NCBI GenBank assembly: GCA_964403795.1
Contig: CAYOHP010000052.1
Location: 1 to 39,881 of the forward strand
Direction: 5' to 3'
Length of the DNA: 39,881 nucleotides
From: CAYOHP01 sp964403795 [NCBI: uncultured bacterium]
GTDB lineage: Bacteria > Muiribacteriota > UBA6191 > CAZXTJ01
In this document: positions 1 to 8,143 of the stretch, piece after piece
Layout of the letters: each line of letters opens with the position of its first letter
Numbering within the stretch: the stretch's first letter is position 1
Notes under the pieces: model-generated
The model's database searches: none
What the model was told of the DNA's origin: nothing
Seen by the model: only the letters and a program-made list of their open reading frames with translations
Made by a program: the position numbers and the translations under genes

Positions 1-612
1 CGGTTCGAGCCGCCCGTGGACCCGCTGGAGGAGCGCCCGGTTCTGCTCCTCCATGATCTCGACCAGGTTCCGGAGCAACTCCGACTGCTCGCCATGGCGG
101 AGCACCAACGCGACCAGCTTGCCGAAGACATCGGCCAGCCTCACCAGGTCCGGCGGATACGGATCGCAGCGGCGCTGGTCGAGGGTGATCAGGCCGAGCG
201 TCTCGTCCCGGCTGGAGAGCGGCACCACCATGCAGGCATGCCCGTGGGGAAAGTCGAGCACTCCGTCGAAGGGATCGCCGTCGCCCTCGGCGTGGTCGTG
301 TTCCTCGAATGCGTGGGCCCGTCCCCCGGCCAGCACCGCCCGGAGCGACGGGAAGCTCGCCAGCGGAAGTCGGTGCCGCAGAACCTCCGGCGCCGCCAGC
401 GGGCCCCGGGCCACCCGCACCCGGAGCGTCTCGCCGTCGAGCTCCATGAGGGTCGCCAGCTCATAGGGCACCAGCGTCGCCAGGGCATCGAGGGCTTCGA
501 CCAGCAGCGAATCCAGGGCCTCGGGACCCAGCGATCGGGCCGCCGCGGCCCGGAGGCCTCGCGAGAGGTCCGAGGCCGGCTCTGGTCGGCGGACCCGGGT
601 GCCGGGAGCCAC
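1..612 (-). CDS. GAF-domain signalling protein, C-terminus cut by the window edge
   Basis: Reading leftward from a GTG at 612, an open frame runs off the window edge without a stop (204 codons seen). After a charged N-terminus of about 25 residues comes a GAF-like sensor domain (about residues 30-175), including a VVPLSSRDETLGLITLDQ stretch typical of the last GAF strands. A helical, coiled-coil-prone segment begins next (ELLRNLVEIMEEQNRALLQR). GAF plus coiled coil usually leads into a sigma-54 activator, histidine kinase or diguanylate cyclase output domain, which lies outside the window. The GTG is preceded by a purine-rich stretch, but the frame stays open back to the end of the upstream amidinohydrolase gene at 672, so the start is uncertain. 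It probably belongs to the leftward cluster with the next two genes. The GAF ligand cannot be predicted. Confidence 0.7.
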   Translation of the reverse strand, partial: MAPGTRVRRPEPASDLSRGLRAAAARSLGPEALDSLLVEALDALATLVPYELATLMELDGETLRVRVARGPLAAPEVLRHRLPLASFPSLRAVLAGGRAHAFEEHDHAEGDGDPFDGVLDFPHGHACMVVPLSSRDETLGLITLDQRRCDPYPPDLVRLADVFGKLVALVLRHGEQSELLRNLVEIMEEQNRALLQRVHGRLEP

Positions 613-671
613 GAACCCGGAAGCGGCCGCCGCCTCCCGCTTCCCCTCGCCGGTTCTCGAGCCCCGCCGGC

Positions 672-1454
672 TCAAGCCTCCTCCCACACCAGGCTCAGAC
701 AGGTGAGCATCCCGTCGACCTTGTTGGTCTCCGAGAGATCCACGGGGACGATCCGGCGCCCCGAGGCCGCCTTCTCCAGGTACCGGACGAGGCGGGGGCA
801 GCCAGCCGCCACCAGCACCGTGTCGTTCACGGCCAGCAGGTTGGCCCCGGTCTCCTCGCCCTCGGGCACGAGGAACACTCCCCCCGGTGCGATCGCCTCG
901 GCCACCGCCGCGAACGCCCGGGTCGCCACCACCCGGCCCTCGTCCCAGGAGGTACACCCGCTCTTCAGGTGCAGGAGCTCGGGGACCGCCACCGCCTCGA
1001 CCCGGTAGCCGCGGGGCGCGAGCAGGGAGCGGAGTTCCTCCGCGCTCTCCCGGCGGGTGCGCTTCGAGAGCCCGACCCACAGGCGCTTCCCCATCCGAAG
1101 CACATCGCCCCCATCGAGCGAGGCACCGGATCCCAGGCGCAGTCGTTCCCGATCCGTCGGCAGCCACCCCGCCAGGCCCTCGGGCTCGCCCGCCCGCGAC
1201 GGTGCCCCGGGCGCCAGCCGCACCACCGCGTCCGGGAGCACCAGGTGGGTGTCCTCGGGGAAGCACCCGTCGGGGAAGGCCGGGTCCGCGGGCCGCACCG
1301 AGACCGTGAGACCGGCCGCCTCCAGCGCCGCGACATACCCGCGGTGCTGGGCCCTCGCCAGCTCCGGATCGGGCCGGCCGCGATCCTCCATGGCGAGCGC
1401 CTCCACCAGCTCGTCGCCGGGCTCCCGCACCAGGGCATGGGTCGCGCGCTCCAT
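672..1454 (-). CDS. Dimethylarginine dimethylaminohydrolase (DDAH)-family amidinohydrolase
   Basis: 260 residues, the usual length of bacterial DDAH. These enzymes hydrolyse N-methylated arginines to citrulline and a methylamine through a Cys-His-Glu amidinotransferase fold. Recognisable landmarks are FPDGCFPEDTHLVLPDAVV (about 60-78), LDGGDVL (113-119), the catalytic His in LLHLKSG (His162), and a C-terminal DGMLTCLSLVW block with the nucleophile Cys252. All expected catalytic positions appear intact. The ATG at 1454 has a GAGG-like ribosome site upstream and lies 16 nt after the NAD-kinase-like gene, so the two are probably co-transcribed. The actual substrate could be another guanidino compound, because the family includes arginine deiminase relatives. 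The family call is firm and the substrate is inferred. Confidence 0.9.
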   Translation of the reverse strand: MERATHALVREPGDELVEALAMEDRGRPDPELARAQHRGYVAALEAAGLTVSVRPADPAFPDGCFPEDTHLVLPDAVVRLAPGAPSRAGEPEGLAGWLPTDRERLRLGSGASLDGGDVLRMGKRLWVGLSKRTRRESAEELRSLLAPRGYRVEAVAVPELLHLKSGCTSWDEGRVVATRAFAAVAEAIAPGGVFLVPEGEETGANLLAVNDTVLVAAGCPRLVRYLEKAASGRRIVPVDLSETNKVDGMLTCLSLVWEEA

Positions 1455-1470
1455 GGACCCGGAGCCTACC

Positions 1471-2391
1471 TCACTCGACCACCAGCCGGGCCCGCTCCTC
1501 CGCCACCCCGATCCTGGCCATGACCCCGGCGTCGAAGCGCAGCCGGTCGGCCTCCATGCCGTCGGAGAAGATCACGCCCCCGCTCGGCATGCGGGACTCG
1601 ATCTCCAGGACCTCGCCCTCGCCCACATCCCCCGCCACCAGGTCGGCCGTGCTGTGCCGGCTGACGAAGGGCTCCCGGGCCACGAAGACCAGCCGGCGTT
1701 CCTCCCAACCCAGCCGGAGCGCGGCTCCCGGCCTTCCCCCCACGAGCTCGGTGACGCCTGCCGCCATGCGGAGTACCGAGGAGAGCCAGCCCGTGGAGCC
1801 GGCACCGGTCGAGACGATCACCCCGCTCGACGACTGCTCCTCGCTCCGGCCCCGCCAGGCGAGCCGGCAGCGGAAGGAGACGTGGGAGGCGGCCCCCACG
1901 AACAGGTCGTTGAAGGCGAGCAGCCGCTGCCCGTCGCCGAGCCGGACCTCGGCCATGGAGACCTCCCGGATCCGGGCACGGCTCGAGAGCACCCGCTCCA
2001 CCGCGGCCCGGGCGACACCCACCCCGAAGGGCAGGAGGATCCCGTCGAGCCTCTCCGGGTCGGGGTTCACGCCGACCACCGGTGCCCCGCCCACGTACTT
2101 CGAGACGTTGGCGACGGTGCCGTCGGGTCCCAGGACCACGACCAGCTCGTCGCCGCCGAAGAGATAGCTGGGGATCCGGGCCCGATCGAGGACCAGGAGT
2201 TCGGGGCCGAGGTCGAGATCGCGGCGGAGCCGGTCGAGGGCGCGCTGGTAGGCATCGTGCTCGTCCTGGTAGCCCTGGAAGTCCCCGCCCGAACTCTCGA
2301 TCGCGAAGCGCGCCTGGCCCCGGGTGTTGAAGCGCCGGATCAGTTCCTCGAGCCGGGTGCTGCGAGTCACGAGCAGGATGCGCTGGAACAT
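1471..2391 (-). CDS. NAD kinase / diacylglycerol-kinase-fold protein
   Basis: 306 residues resembling the ATP-NAD kinase family, which phosphorylates NAD to NADP. The signature loop reads VVVLGPDGTVANV (GPDGT at 88-92, against the usual GGDGT). It is followed by VGVNPDPERLDGILLPF (the usual G-[IV]-N-x-G region), a FNDLFVG block standing for the NE/D motif, a glycine-rich SSGVIVSTGAGSTGWLSS segment that binds nucleotide, and a C-terminal SDGMEADRL. The N-terminal 80 residues are longer than in most NAD kinases. The changed glycine and shorter resemblance mean that another NAD- or lipid-kinase-like activity is possible. A housekeeping PpnK may exist elsewhere in the genome. The start has a GGGAGG ribosome site. 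It lies between the SPFH gene and the amidinohydrolase gene, all leftward. Confidence 0.8.
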   Translation of the reverse strand: MFQRILLVTRSTRLEELIRRFNTRGQARFAIESSGGDFQGYQDEHDAYQRALDRLRRDLDLGPELLVLDRARIPSYLFGGDELVVVLGPDGTVANVSKYVGGAPVVGVNPDPERLDGILLPFGVGVARAAVERVLSSRARIREVSMAEVRLGDGQRLLAFNDLFVGAASHVSFRCRLAWRGRSEEQSSSGVIVSTGAGSTGWLSSVLRMAAGVTELVGGRPGAALRLGWEERRLVFVAREPFVSRHSTADLVAGDVGEGEVLEIESRMPSGGVIFSDGMEADRLRFDAGVMARIGVAEERARLVVE

Positions 2392-2533
2392 GGCGGACCT
2401 CCCGTTGCGTGTCCCCTCGGATCACCATGAGACCGGGATCCACGGACCAGGCCGGAGCGCCCCTTGCCCCGCCAGGGGGGGCCGCGAAGGCGAAGGCCAT
2501 CGCTGGCGAGCCCCCCGGCGGGCGAGTTGCGGG

Positions 2534-3499
2534 CTACTCACCGCGGGGTGCGATCAGGCTCTGGAGCAGCTCGGGCGAGACGTTCAGGGTCCCGATCTTC
2601 TGGGCGTTCTCGGCCATCTGCTGGAAGGCCAAGGCGATCATCGACCCCGAGCTCCGGTCCCCGGAGGCCCCGAGCACCATGAGCTTCCGCCAGTCGGCGG
2701 CCTCCAGCGGCTCGAGGCTGGCGCGCAGCGAATAGGCCCGGGCGTCGGCGTCCTTGCGGTCGTTCTCGACCCGGGCATCAATCAGCTTGGCCCGCGCCTC
2801 CTCGACCGCGATCTCGGCGTTCATCTGGGTCTCCCGGATCACCCGCCGCTGTTCCTCGACCGCGATCTCGGTCTTCAGCTCGTTCTCGCGGATCCTGCGC
2901 TCCGCGTCGACGGCGGCGTTGCGCCGCAGGTAGAGGGCCTGGTCGGCCGCTTGCAGGAGCGCCTCGCGGGCCCCGGCCTCGAGCGCCCGGGCGGTCTCGG
3001 GATTCGGCCGGATCGCCAGCACCGCCACCGAGACGATGGCCACCCCCATGGAGGTGACCACCTCGGAACCCCGGAGCCCGTCGCGGAGAAGGCCCGAGAG
3101 GGTGTCGGAGTCGGCGATGGCGGCGCCGAGGACCAGCGAGCCCAGGCGCGCCCGGGTGAGCACTTGGGCCTCGTGGACCAGCCGCTCCGCCAGCTTCTCG
3201 TGGTCGTCGCTCCGGTACCGCAGATCGGCGTCGACCGTCATGTCGAAGACCTCGGAGACCAGCCGGGGATCCTCGACCCGGTAGCTGACCCTTCCCTGGA
3301 CCTGCACCTCCTGGAAATCCGCGGTCATCTCGGCGAAGGCGAAGGGGACGTCGGTCGACGCCAGCGGGACCGCGGCCAGGGTGGAGGTGGGCTCGAAGTA
3401 GAAGAACGAGAGCCCGGGACCCTCCCGGCGCAGGGTCCCCCGCGAGTACCAGCGCACGAATGTGGTGGGGGGGGCCTTCAGATAGCGGATGCCGAACAT
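2534..3499 (-). CDS. SPFH/band-7 (stomatin/prohibitin-like) membrane-scaffold protein
   Basis: 321 residues from the ATG at 3499, preceded by GAAAGGCGG. The open frame extends further upstream, but that part is intergenic in character and crosses the promoter region, so this start is preferred. The N-terminus starts with a short KAPPTTFVRWYSRG segment and lacks a classical transmembrane helix. An SPFH domain follows (about 25-195: TADFQEVQVQGRVSYRVEDP, then LGSLVLGAAIADSDTLSGLL). After it comes a long charged helix rich in Glu/Arg/Ala repeats (about 200-270), as in flotillin- and prohibitin-type oligomers. Such proteins form ring or lattice scaffolds on membranes, often linked to proteostasis and stress. 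It is divergent from the hsp20 gene and shares a palindrome-rich regulatory region with it, which suggests co-regulation under protein or membrane stress. Confidence 0.85.
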   Translation of the reverse strand: MFGIRYLKAPPTTFVRWYSRGTLRREGPGLSFFYFEPTSTLAAVPLASTDVPFAFAEMTADFQEVQVQGRVSYRVEDPRLVSEVFDMTVDADLRYRSDDHEKLAERLVHEAQVLTRARLGSLVLGAAIADSDTLSGLLRDGLRGSEVVTSMGVAIVSVAVLAIRPNPETARALEAGAREALLQAADQALYLRRNAAVDAERRIRENELKTEIAVEEQRRVIRETQMNAEIAVEEARAKLIDARVENDRKDADARAYSLRASLEPLEAADWRKLMVLGASGDRSSGSMIALAFQQMAENAQKIGTLNVSPELLQSLIAPRGE

Positions 3500-3514
3500 G
3501 GTCCACCGCCTTTC

Positions 3515-3550
3515 AGTGTAAGACGTACACCCATATCCTGTTCGTGTCAA
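3515..3550 (-). promoter_or_regulatory. Candidate leftward promoter for the SPFH gene
   Basis: On the minus strand a TACACT hexamer (3520-3515) lies 15 nt upstream of the SPFH ATG. A consensus-like TTGACA (3550-3545) lies further upstream, but the spacing between them (24 nt) is too long for one sigma-70 promoter. TTGACA with 17 nt spacing would pair with a poor TACGTC. The exact promoter is therefore unresolved. Both hexamers overlap the two palindromes of this intergenic region. Confidence 0.3.
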
Positions 3551-3558
3551 GTGGACAC
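3516..3558. promoter_or_regulatory. Pair of 15-bp palindromes, GTGT-N7-ACAC, between SPFH and hsp20 genes
   Basis: Two perfect inverted repeats share one geometry: GTGTA-AGACG-TACAC at 3516-3530 and GTGTC-AAGTG-GACAC at 3544-3558. Their centres are 28 bp apart. Relative to the predicted sigma-54 start of hsp20 (about 3677) they lie at about -154 and -126, the usual range for enhancer-binding-protein sites. They also overlap the likely leftward promoter of the SPFH gene. GT-N7-AC spacing is the geometry of NorR-type activator sites, but the regulator here is unknown. Confidence 0.6.
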
Positions 3559-3650
3559 TTTCAGCAAACCCCGCCGTCACACGGGTTGGCGAGTGTCCCC
3601 CCGGTGACGGTCCCCCGGAACCCGATCCGCTCCAGGAGCGGGTCCCGCCC

Positions 3651-3666
3651 TGGCACGGGGAATGCA
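3651..3666 (+). promoter_or_regulatory. Sigma-54 (RpoN) promoter of hsp20
   Basis: The sequence TGGCACGGGGAATGCA matches the -24/-12 consensus TGGCACG-N4-TTGCW at every fixed position except one (A for the first T of TTGC), with the required 10 nt between GG and GC. Transcription would start near 3677, giving a leader of about 57 nt before the hsp20 ATG. Confidence 0.7.
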
Positions 3667-3733
3667 CATCCCTCTGCCGGGAGGGCACGCCCGGAACCCG
3701 GGCAATGCCTACGGTCCAGAGCGGAGGCAGATC

Positions 3734-4273
3734 ATGGCTGAGACCACTCCCAGGAAGGACGGAGCGACCGGCGGCAAGGGGCCGCCCGCGCCGACCCGCG
3801 CCGAAGGGATGACCCCCGAGGTCGCCCGGGCCCGGGATCCCTTCTTCCCGCTGCGGGGACGCTGGAACCGGATGTTCGACGAGCTGATGAAGGACTTCCC
3901 GTCCTTCCCCAGCCTCGCCTCCTTCCCGGCGTTCTCCGAGTGGGGGAAGGGTGGCTTCCCCAGCCTCGACATGCGGGAAAAGGACGAGGAGATCCTGGTG
4001 ACCGCCGAGGTGCCGGGGGTCGCGGCCGAGGAGCTCGACGTCCGCATCGAAGGCAAGCTGCTCACCATCCGGGGCGAGAAAACGCAGGAGACCGAAGCCA
4101 AGGAGGGCGAGCCCCACCGGGTCGAGCGGGTCTACGGTTCCTTCGAGCGCCAGGTGGTGCTGCCGTCCCCGATCGACGCCGAGAAGGTGACGGCCGTGTT
4201 CAAGGACGGGGTCCTGACCCTGCACCTGCCCAAACGGCCGGAGGCCAAGGCCCGGAAGATCCAGATCGGATGA
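3734..4273 (+). CDS. Hsp20 / alpha-crystallin small heat-shock protein
   Basis: 179 residues from the ATG at 3734, which has a GGAGG site 6 nt upstream; an earlier in-frame ATG has none and would lie upstream of the predicted transcription start. A disordered Gly/Pro/Lys-rich head (1-35) precedes a WNRMFDELMKDF segment typical of class-A Hsp20 proteins. The alpha-crystallin domain follows (about 85-178), with the LDMREKDEEILVTAEVPGV opening, a FKDGVLTLHLPK motif near the end and a short C-terminal tail. These ATP-independent holdases bind unfolding proteins in the cytoplasm. The promoter is sigma-54-like and the divergent neighbour is an SPFH scaffold gene. A perfect hairpin separates it from malic enzyme 53 nt downstream. 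Confidence 0.93.
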   Translation: MAETTPRKDGATGGKGPPAPTRAEGMTPEVARARDPFFPLRGRWNRMFDELMKDFPSFPSLASFPAFSEWGKGGFPSLDMREKDEEILVTAEVPGVAAEELDVRIEGKLLTIRGEKTQETEAKEGEPHRVERVYGSFERQVVLPSPIDAEKVTAVFKDGVLTLHLPKRPEAKARKIQIG

Positions 4274-4284
4274 AGAACGGACAC

Positions 4285-4312
4285 GGTTCCCGGCGCGCCC
4301 GCGCCGGGAACC
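4285..4312 (+). other. Perfect 13-bp inverted repeat between hsp20 and malic enzyme genes
   Basis: GGTTCCCGGCGCG (4285-4297) and its exact complement (4300-4312) are separated by 2 nt, so RNA would form a very stable stem of about 12 bp with a 4-nt loop. No T-run follows; the malic enzyme ribosome site starts directly after it. It could be a weak terminator that ends most hsp20 transcripts, or a 3' stabiliser that sets different expression levels of the two genes. Confidence 0.6.
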
Positions 4313-4326
4313 CTCGAGGAGAAGTC

Positions 4327-5985
4327 ATGCGCCACGCTGTCCCGGTTTCCCGCGCCCAGGATCCGATGCCCAGGGGCATCGAGCTCCTCCACGACCCCAC
4401 CCGGAACAAGGGCCTGGCCTTCACCCAGGCGGAACGGGACGCCCTCGGGCTCCACGGACTCCTCCCCCCGGCGGTGCTCACCCAGGAGCAGCAGGTGGCC
4501 CGGATCCTCGAGAACATGCGCAAGGGCGCGAGCGACCTCGAGCGCTACATCCAGCTCCATGACCTCGGCGACCGCTCCGAGCGACTCTTCTACCGGGTCG
4601 TCATGGACAACCTCGAGGAGACCCTGCCGATCCTCTACACGCCGACGGTGGGCGCCGCCTGCCAGCAGTTCGGGCACATCTACCGGCGCCCCCGCGGCCT
4701 CTACGTGACGGCCCGGGACCGCGGGAGGATCCGGGAGATCCTCGGGAACTGGCCGCGTCACGACGTGCGGATCATCGTGGTCACCGACGGCGAGCGCATC
4801 CTGGGTCTCGGCGACCTCGGCGCCAACGGCATGGGGATCCCGGTCGGGAAGCTGGCCCTCTACACCGCCTGCGCCGGTGTCCCCCCCGAGCACTGCCTGC
4901 CGGTCATGCTCGACACCGGGACCGGCAACCAGGATCTCCTGAAGGACCCGCTCTACCTCGGCGAGAAGACCCCGCGGCTCAGGGGCGCGGCCTACGACGA
5001 GCTGGTGGACGAATTCCTCGAGGCCGTCGAGGAGGTCTTCCCGATGTGCCTCGTGCAATTCGAGGACTTCGCCAATACCAATGCCTTCCGCCTGCTCGAG
5101 AAGTACCGGGACCGGTACTGCGTATTCAACGACGACATCCAGGGAACCGGCAGCGTGGCGCTCGCCGGGGTGATCGCCTCGATGCGCCTGATCGGGAGCC
5201 GCATCTCCGACCAGCGCTTCCTGTTCCTGGGCGCCGGCGAGGCATCCACCGGGATCGCCGACCAGCTGGTCATGGCCATGGTCGAGGAGGGCTCCACGCC
5301 GGAAGCCGCCAAGCAGCGGGTCTGGATGTTCGACTCCCACGGCCTGGTGGTCGACGGGCGTTCCCACCTGAACGCGCACAAGCTGCGCTACGCCCATCCC
5401 CATCCCGAGATCCGGGACTTCGCCGAGGCGGTGCGCCAGCTCCGCCCCACCGCGATCATGGGTGCCTCGGGCCAGCCGGGCGTGTTCACCCGGGAGATCC
5501 TCGAGCTGATGGGCACCATGAACGAGCGGCCCATCGTGTTCCCGCTCTCCAACCCGACCTCCAAGGCCGAGTGCACCGCCGAGGACGCCTTCGTCGCCAC
5601 CCAGGGCCGGGTGGCCTTCGCCAGCGGCAGCCCCTTCCCCCCGGTCAAGGTGGGCGGCAAGACCTACATCCCGGGCCAGGGGAACAACGCCTACATCTTC
5701 CCCGGCGTCGGCCTGGGGGTGATCGGGGTCCGGTCCCGCCACGTCACCGACGAGATGTTCTTCGCAGCGGCCAAGACCCTGGCGGGCCTGGTGGATGCCG
5801 ACGACCTCGACCACGCCAGGACCTATCCGCCCTTCTCCCGGATCCGGGACGTGTCGCTCGACATCGCGGTGGCGGTGGCCCGGATCGCCTTCGACCGGGG
5901 ACTGGCCCGGGTGGATCGCCCCAAGGACCTCCGCCGGTTCCTCGCCGATCTGCGCTACGACCCGACCTATCCGAACTTCGCGTAG
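4327..5985 (+). CDS. NAD-dependent malic enzyme (oxaloacetate-decarboxylating)
   Basis: 552 residues, the length of the large malic enzyme class (SfcA/MaeA and eukaryotic type), which converts L-malate plus NAD(P) to pyruvate, CO2 and NAD(P)H. Landmarks are RNKGLAFTQAERDALGL (27-43), YTPTVGAACQ with the catalytic Tyr (about 104-113), GDLGANGMGIPVGKLALYTACAG with the catalytic Lys (162-184), FEDFANTNAF (metal-binding Glu-Asp), NDDIQGTGSVALAG, and a Rossmann FLFLGAGEASTGIA stretch. Another block, PLSNPTSKAECTAEDAF, is family-typical. The ATG at 4327 has a GAGGAGAAG ribosome site, and the longer open frame upstream overlaps hsp20. NAD is the likelier cofactor from overall similarity, but this was not tested. 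It may be read through from the hsp20 promoter. Confidence 0.93.
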   Translation: MRHAVPVSRAQDPMPRGIELLHDPTRNKGLAFTQAERDALGLHGLLPPAVLTQEQQVARILENMRKGASDLERYIQLHDLGDRSERLFYRVVMDNLEETLPILYTPTVGAACQQFGHIYRRPRGLYVTARDRGRIREILGNWPRHDVRIIVVTDGERILGLGDLGANGMGIPVGKLALYTACAGVPPEHCLPVMLDTGTGNQDLLKDPLYLGEKTPRLRGAAYDELVDEFLEAVEEVFPMCLVQFEDFANTNAFRLLEKYRDRYCVFNDDIQGTGSVALAGVIASMRLIGSRISDQRFLFLGAGEASTGIADQLVMAMVEEGSTPEAAKQRVWMFDSHGLVVDGRSHLNAHKLRYAHPHPEIRDFAEAVRQLRPTAIMGASGQPGVFTREILELMGTMNERPIVFPLSNPTSKAECTAEDAFVATQGRVAFASGSPFPPVKVGGKTYIPGQGNNAYIFPGVGLGVIGVRSRHVTDEMFFAAAKTLAGLVDADDLDHARTYPPFSRIRDVSLDIAVAVARIAFDRGLARVDRPKDLRRFLADLRYDPTYPNFA

Positions 5986-6029
5986 GAAGGCCGGGAGCAG
6001 GGCCCCGGGGATCGGACCCGAGGGCTCAA

Positions 6030-6086
6030 CACGACGGATCGTGATTCGGCGACCCTTCTCACGACATTTCGTGACGCCATTTCGTG
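6030..6086. promoter_or_regulatory. Cluster of CACGA-N4-TCGTG operator-like palindromes upstream of rubrerythrin
   Basis: Two perfect 5-4-5 inverted repeats, CACGACGGATCGTG (6030-6043) and CACGACATTTCGTG (6060-6073), are followed by a near copy, GACGCCATTTCGTG (6073-6086). The two perfect sites are 30 bp apart, about three helical turns. From the predicted sigma-54 start (about 6211) the centres lie at about -174, -144 and -131, typical upstream activating positions. The rest of the 244-bp gap shows nothing else. The binding protein is unknown. Confidence 0.65.
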
Positions 6087-6184
6087 TTCCTGACCACTGC
6101 GAGCCAGCCCGGGACCCGGCTCCCCGCCTTCCCCATGCGTCCGGATCGGCTCCGGGAGCGGATCCAGGACGGACCGACGCGATC

Positions 6185-6200
6185 TGGTACGAGCCCTGCA
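6185..6200 (+). promoter_or_regulatory. Sigma-54 (RpoN) promoter of the rubrerythrin operon
   Basis: TGGTACGAGCCCTGCA fits TGGCACG-N4-TTGCW with correct GG-N10-GC spacing; the deviations are T for C in the -24 box and C for the first T of the -12 box. The predicted start, near 6211, leaves a leader of about 19 nt that still contains the whole ribosome site (AGGGAGGG) before the ATG at 6230. Confidence 0.65.
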
Positions 6201-6229
6201 ACACTGGGAGCCACGAAGGGAGGGTGGCA

Positions 6230-6649
<420 letters not shown>

Positions 6650-6781
6650 GCGAACGGTCCCGGAGCCTTCCGGAGCGGCGACCGCTGCGACGGGGGCGCT
6701 CCCGGTACCACGTTGCACCCGTCGTCGGGGGCGGCTCGTCCGACCCCCGGCGACCCCCCTTCCCTCCCCGGAGGCGACGCC

Positions 6782-8143
6782 ATGACCGCCACCAACATCT
6801 CGTACCTGCCGACCCCGGGCCTCAGCTACGACCCGGCGGACGCCAAGTACTGGGATCCCGCCGCCCTGCAGGGCGAGATCACCCGGGCCTTCGAGGTCTG
6901 CGCCGGGTGCCGCATGTGCTTCAAGTACTGCGACACCTTCCCGGGCCTGTTCAAGCTGCTCGACGAGCGGTACGAGGGCGACGTCACCCGGGTGACCGCG
7001 AGCGAGGCCGACCGGCTGATGGGCGACTGCTTCCAGTGCAAGCTCTGCGAGGTGCAGTGCCCCTACACCCCGCGCGACGGCCACGAGTTCCAGCTCGACT
7101 TCCCCAGGCTGGTGCACCGCTGGGCCGCGCAGCGCGCCCGCCGCGAGGGGATCGGTCTCCGGGACCGGGTGCTCGGGGACCCGGACACCGCGGGGGCCCT
7201 GGCCCGGGCGTCCTTCGGGCTCGCCAACACCATGAACCGGGTCGCCGTGCACCGCTGGTTCCTGGAGAAGGTGCTGGGGATCCATCGGGAGAAGCTGCTC
7301 CCCGAGTTCGCGGCCTCCACCTTCGAGAGCTGGGCCTCGGCGACGGGACGGGTCAAGCCGGCCTCGCCCGAGGTCGAAGCGGTCCTGTTCCCGACCTGCT
7401 ATGTCCAGAACAACGAGCCCCAGATCGGCCGCGACACCGTCGAGGTGCTGGAGAAGAGCCAGGTCCGGCTGGCCTGTGCGAAGGGCCTGGCCTGCTGCGG
7501 CATGCCGCGCTGGGAGCACGGCGATCTCGAGGGGCTGAGGGCCCAGGCGAAGCGCAACCTCGACGCCCTCGAGCCCTATGTCGAGGCCGGCGCCAAGGTC
7601 CTGGCCGTGAACCCGACCTGTTCGATGATGATGCGCCGCGAGTACCCCGAGCTGGTCGCCCCCGAGGACCGGGAACGCGCCGGCAAGCTGGCAGCGGCGG
7701 TCTCGGACCCCTCGGAGTTCCTGTGGGAGATCCGCAGCGAGCCCCGCTTCTGCACCGACTTCAAGAGCTCCCCGGGCGGACCGGTCGCCTACCACGCCCC
7801 CTGCCACCTGCGGGCCCAGGCCAAGGGCTTCAAGGGGCGCGACCTGCTCCGGAAGATCCCCGGGGTCACCCCCAAGACCACCATGGAGTGCTGCGGCCAC
7901 GACGGCACCTACGCCATGAAGGTCGAGAGCTTCGAGGCCTCGGCCCGGATCGGACGGCGGGCCTTCGAAGGAATGCAGGAGCACGGGAGCGAGATCTGGG
8001 CCACCGACTGTCCGCTGGCCGCGATCCAGTTCGAGCAGCACGCCGGGGTACGGGCCATGCACCCGATGACGATCCTGGCCCGGGCCTACCGGGAGGACGG
8101 GTTCGGGATCCCGACTCCGTCGACGAAGGGAGAAGGGGAATGA
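6782..8143 (+). CDS. Fe-S oxidoreductase with two 4Fe-4S sites and two CCG domains (GlpC/HdrD-like)
   Basis: 453 residues. Two ferredoxin-type motifs sit at the N-terminus: C40-x2-C43-x2-C46-x3-C50 and C83-x2-C86-x2-C89-x3-C93-P. Two cysteine-rich CCG modules follow: PTCYV...[13 protein letters not shown] (about 200-245) and APCHLRAQ...[13 protein letters not shown] (about 338-385). This is the layout of GlpC and heterodisulfide-reductase-type subunits that pass electrons between quinones or flavoproteins and a partner. No FAD domain is present. Directly downstream of rubrerythrin it is a plausible electron donor for peroxide reduction; this role is inferred from recurrent gene neighbourhoods. 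The ATG follows a GGAGGCGACGCC ribosome site. The next gene overlaps its stop by 4 nt. Confidence 0.9.
   Translation: MTATNISYLPTPGLSYDPADAKYWDPAALQGEITRAFEVCAGCRMCFKYCDTFPGLFKLLDERYEGDVTRVTASEADRLMGDCFQCKLCEVQCPYTPRDGHEFQLDFPRLVHRWAAQRARREGIGLRDRVLGDPDTAGALARASFGLANTMNRVAVHRWFLEKVLGIHREKLLPEFAASTFESWASATGRVKPASPEVEAVLFPTCYVQNNEPQIGRDTVEVLEKSQVRLACAKGLACCGMPRWEHGDLEGLRAQAKRNLDALEPYVEAGAKVLAVNPTCSMMMRREYPELVAPEDRERAGKLAAAVSDPSEFLWEIRSEPRFCTDFKSSPGGPVAYHAPCHLRAQAKGFKGRDLLRKIPGVTPKTTMECCGHDGTYAMKVESFEASARIGRRAFEGMQEHGSEIWATDCPLAAIQFEQHAGVRAMHPMTILARAYREDGFGIPTPSTKGEGE

Noticed and set aside
1057-2430. Long plus-strand open frame opposite the DDAH and NAD-kinase-like genes
   Set aside because: Very high GC creates stop-poor antisense frames. 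The minus strand carries recognisable catalytic motifs and ribosome sites, while this frame has none.
3545-3550. TTGACA on the minus strand as a simple sigma-70 -35 box
   Set aside because: No good -10 lies 16-18 nt downstream (only TACGTC), and the hexamer is part of a perfect palindrome. It is kept only as a low-confidence promoter element.
6703-6717. Sigma-54-like GGTACCACGTTGCA upstream of the Fe-S oxidoreductase gene
   Set aside because: Only 9 nt separate GG and GC; sigma-54 needs 10. The gene is more likely transcribed from the rubrerythrin promoter.
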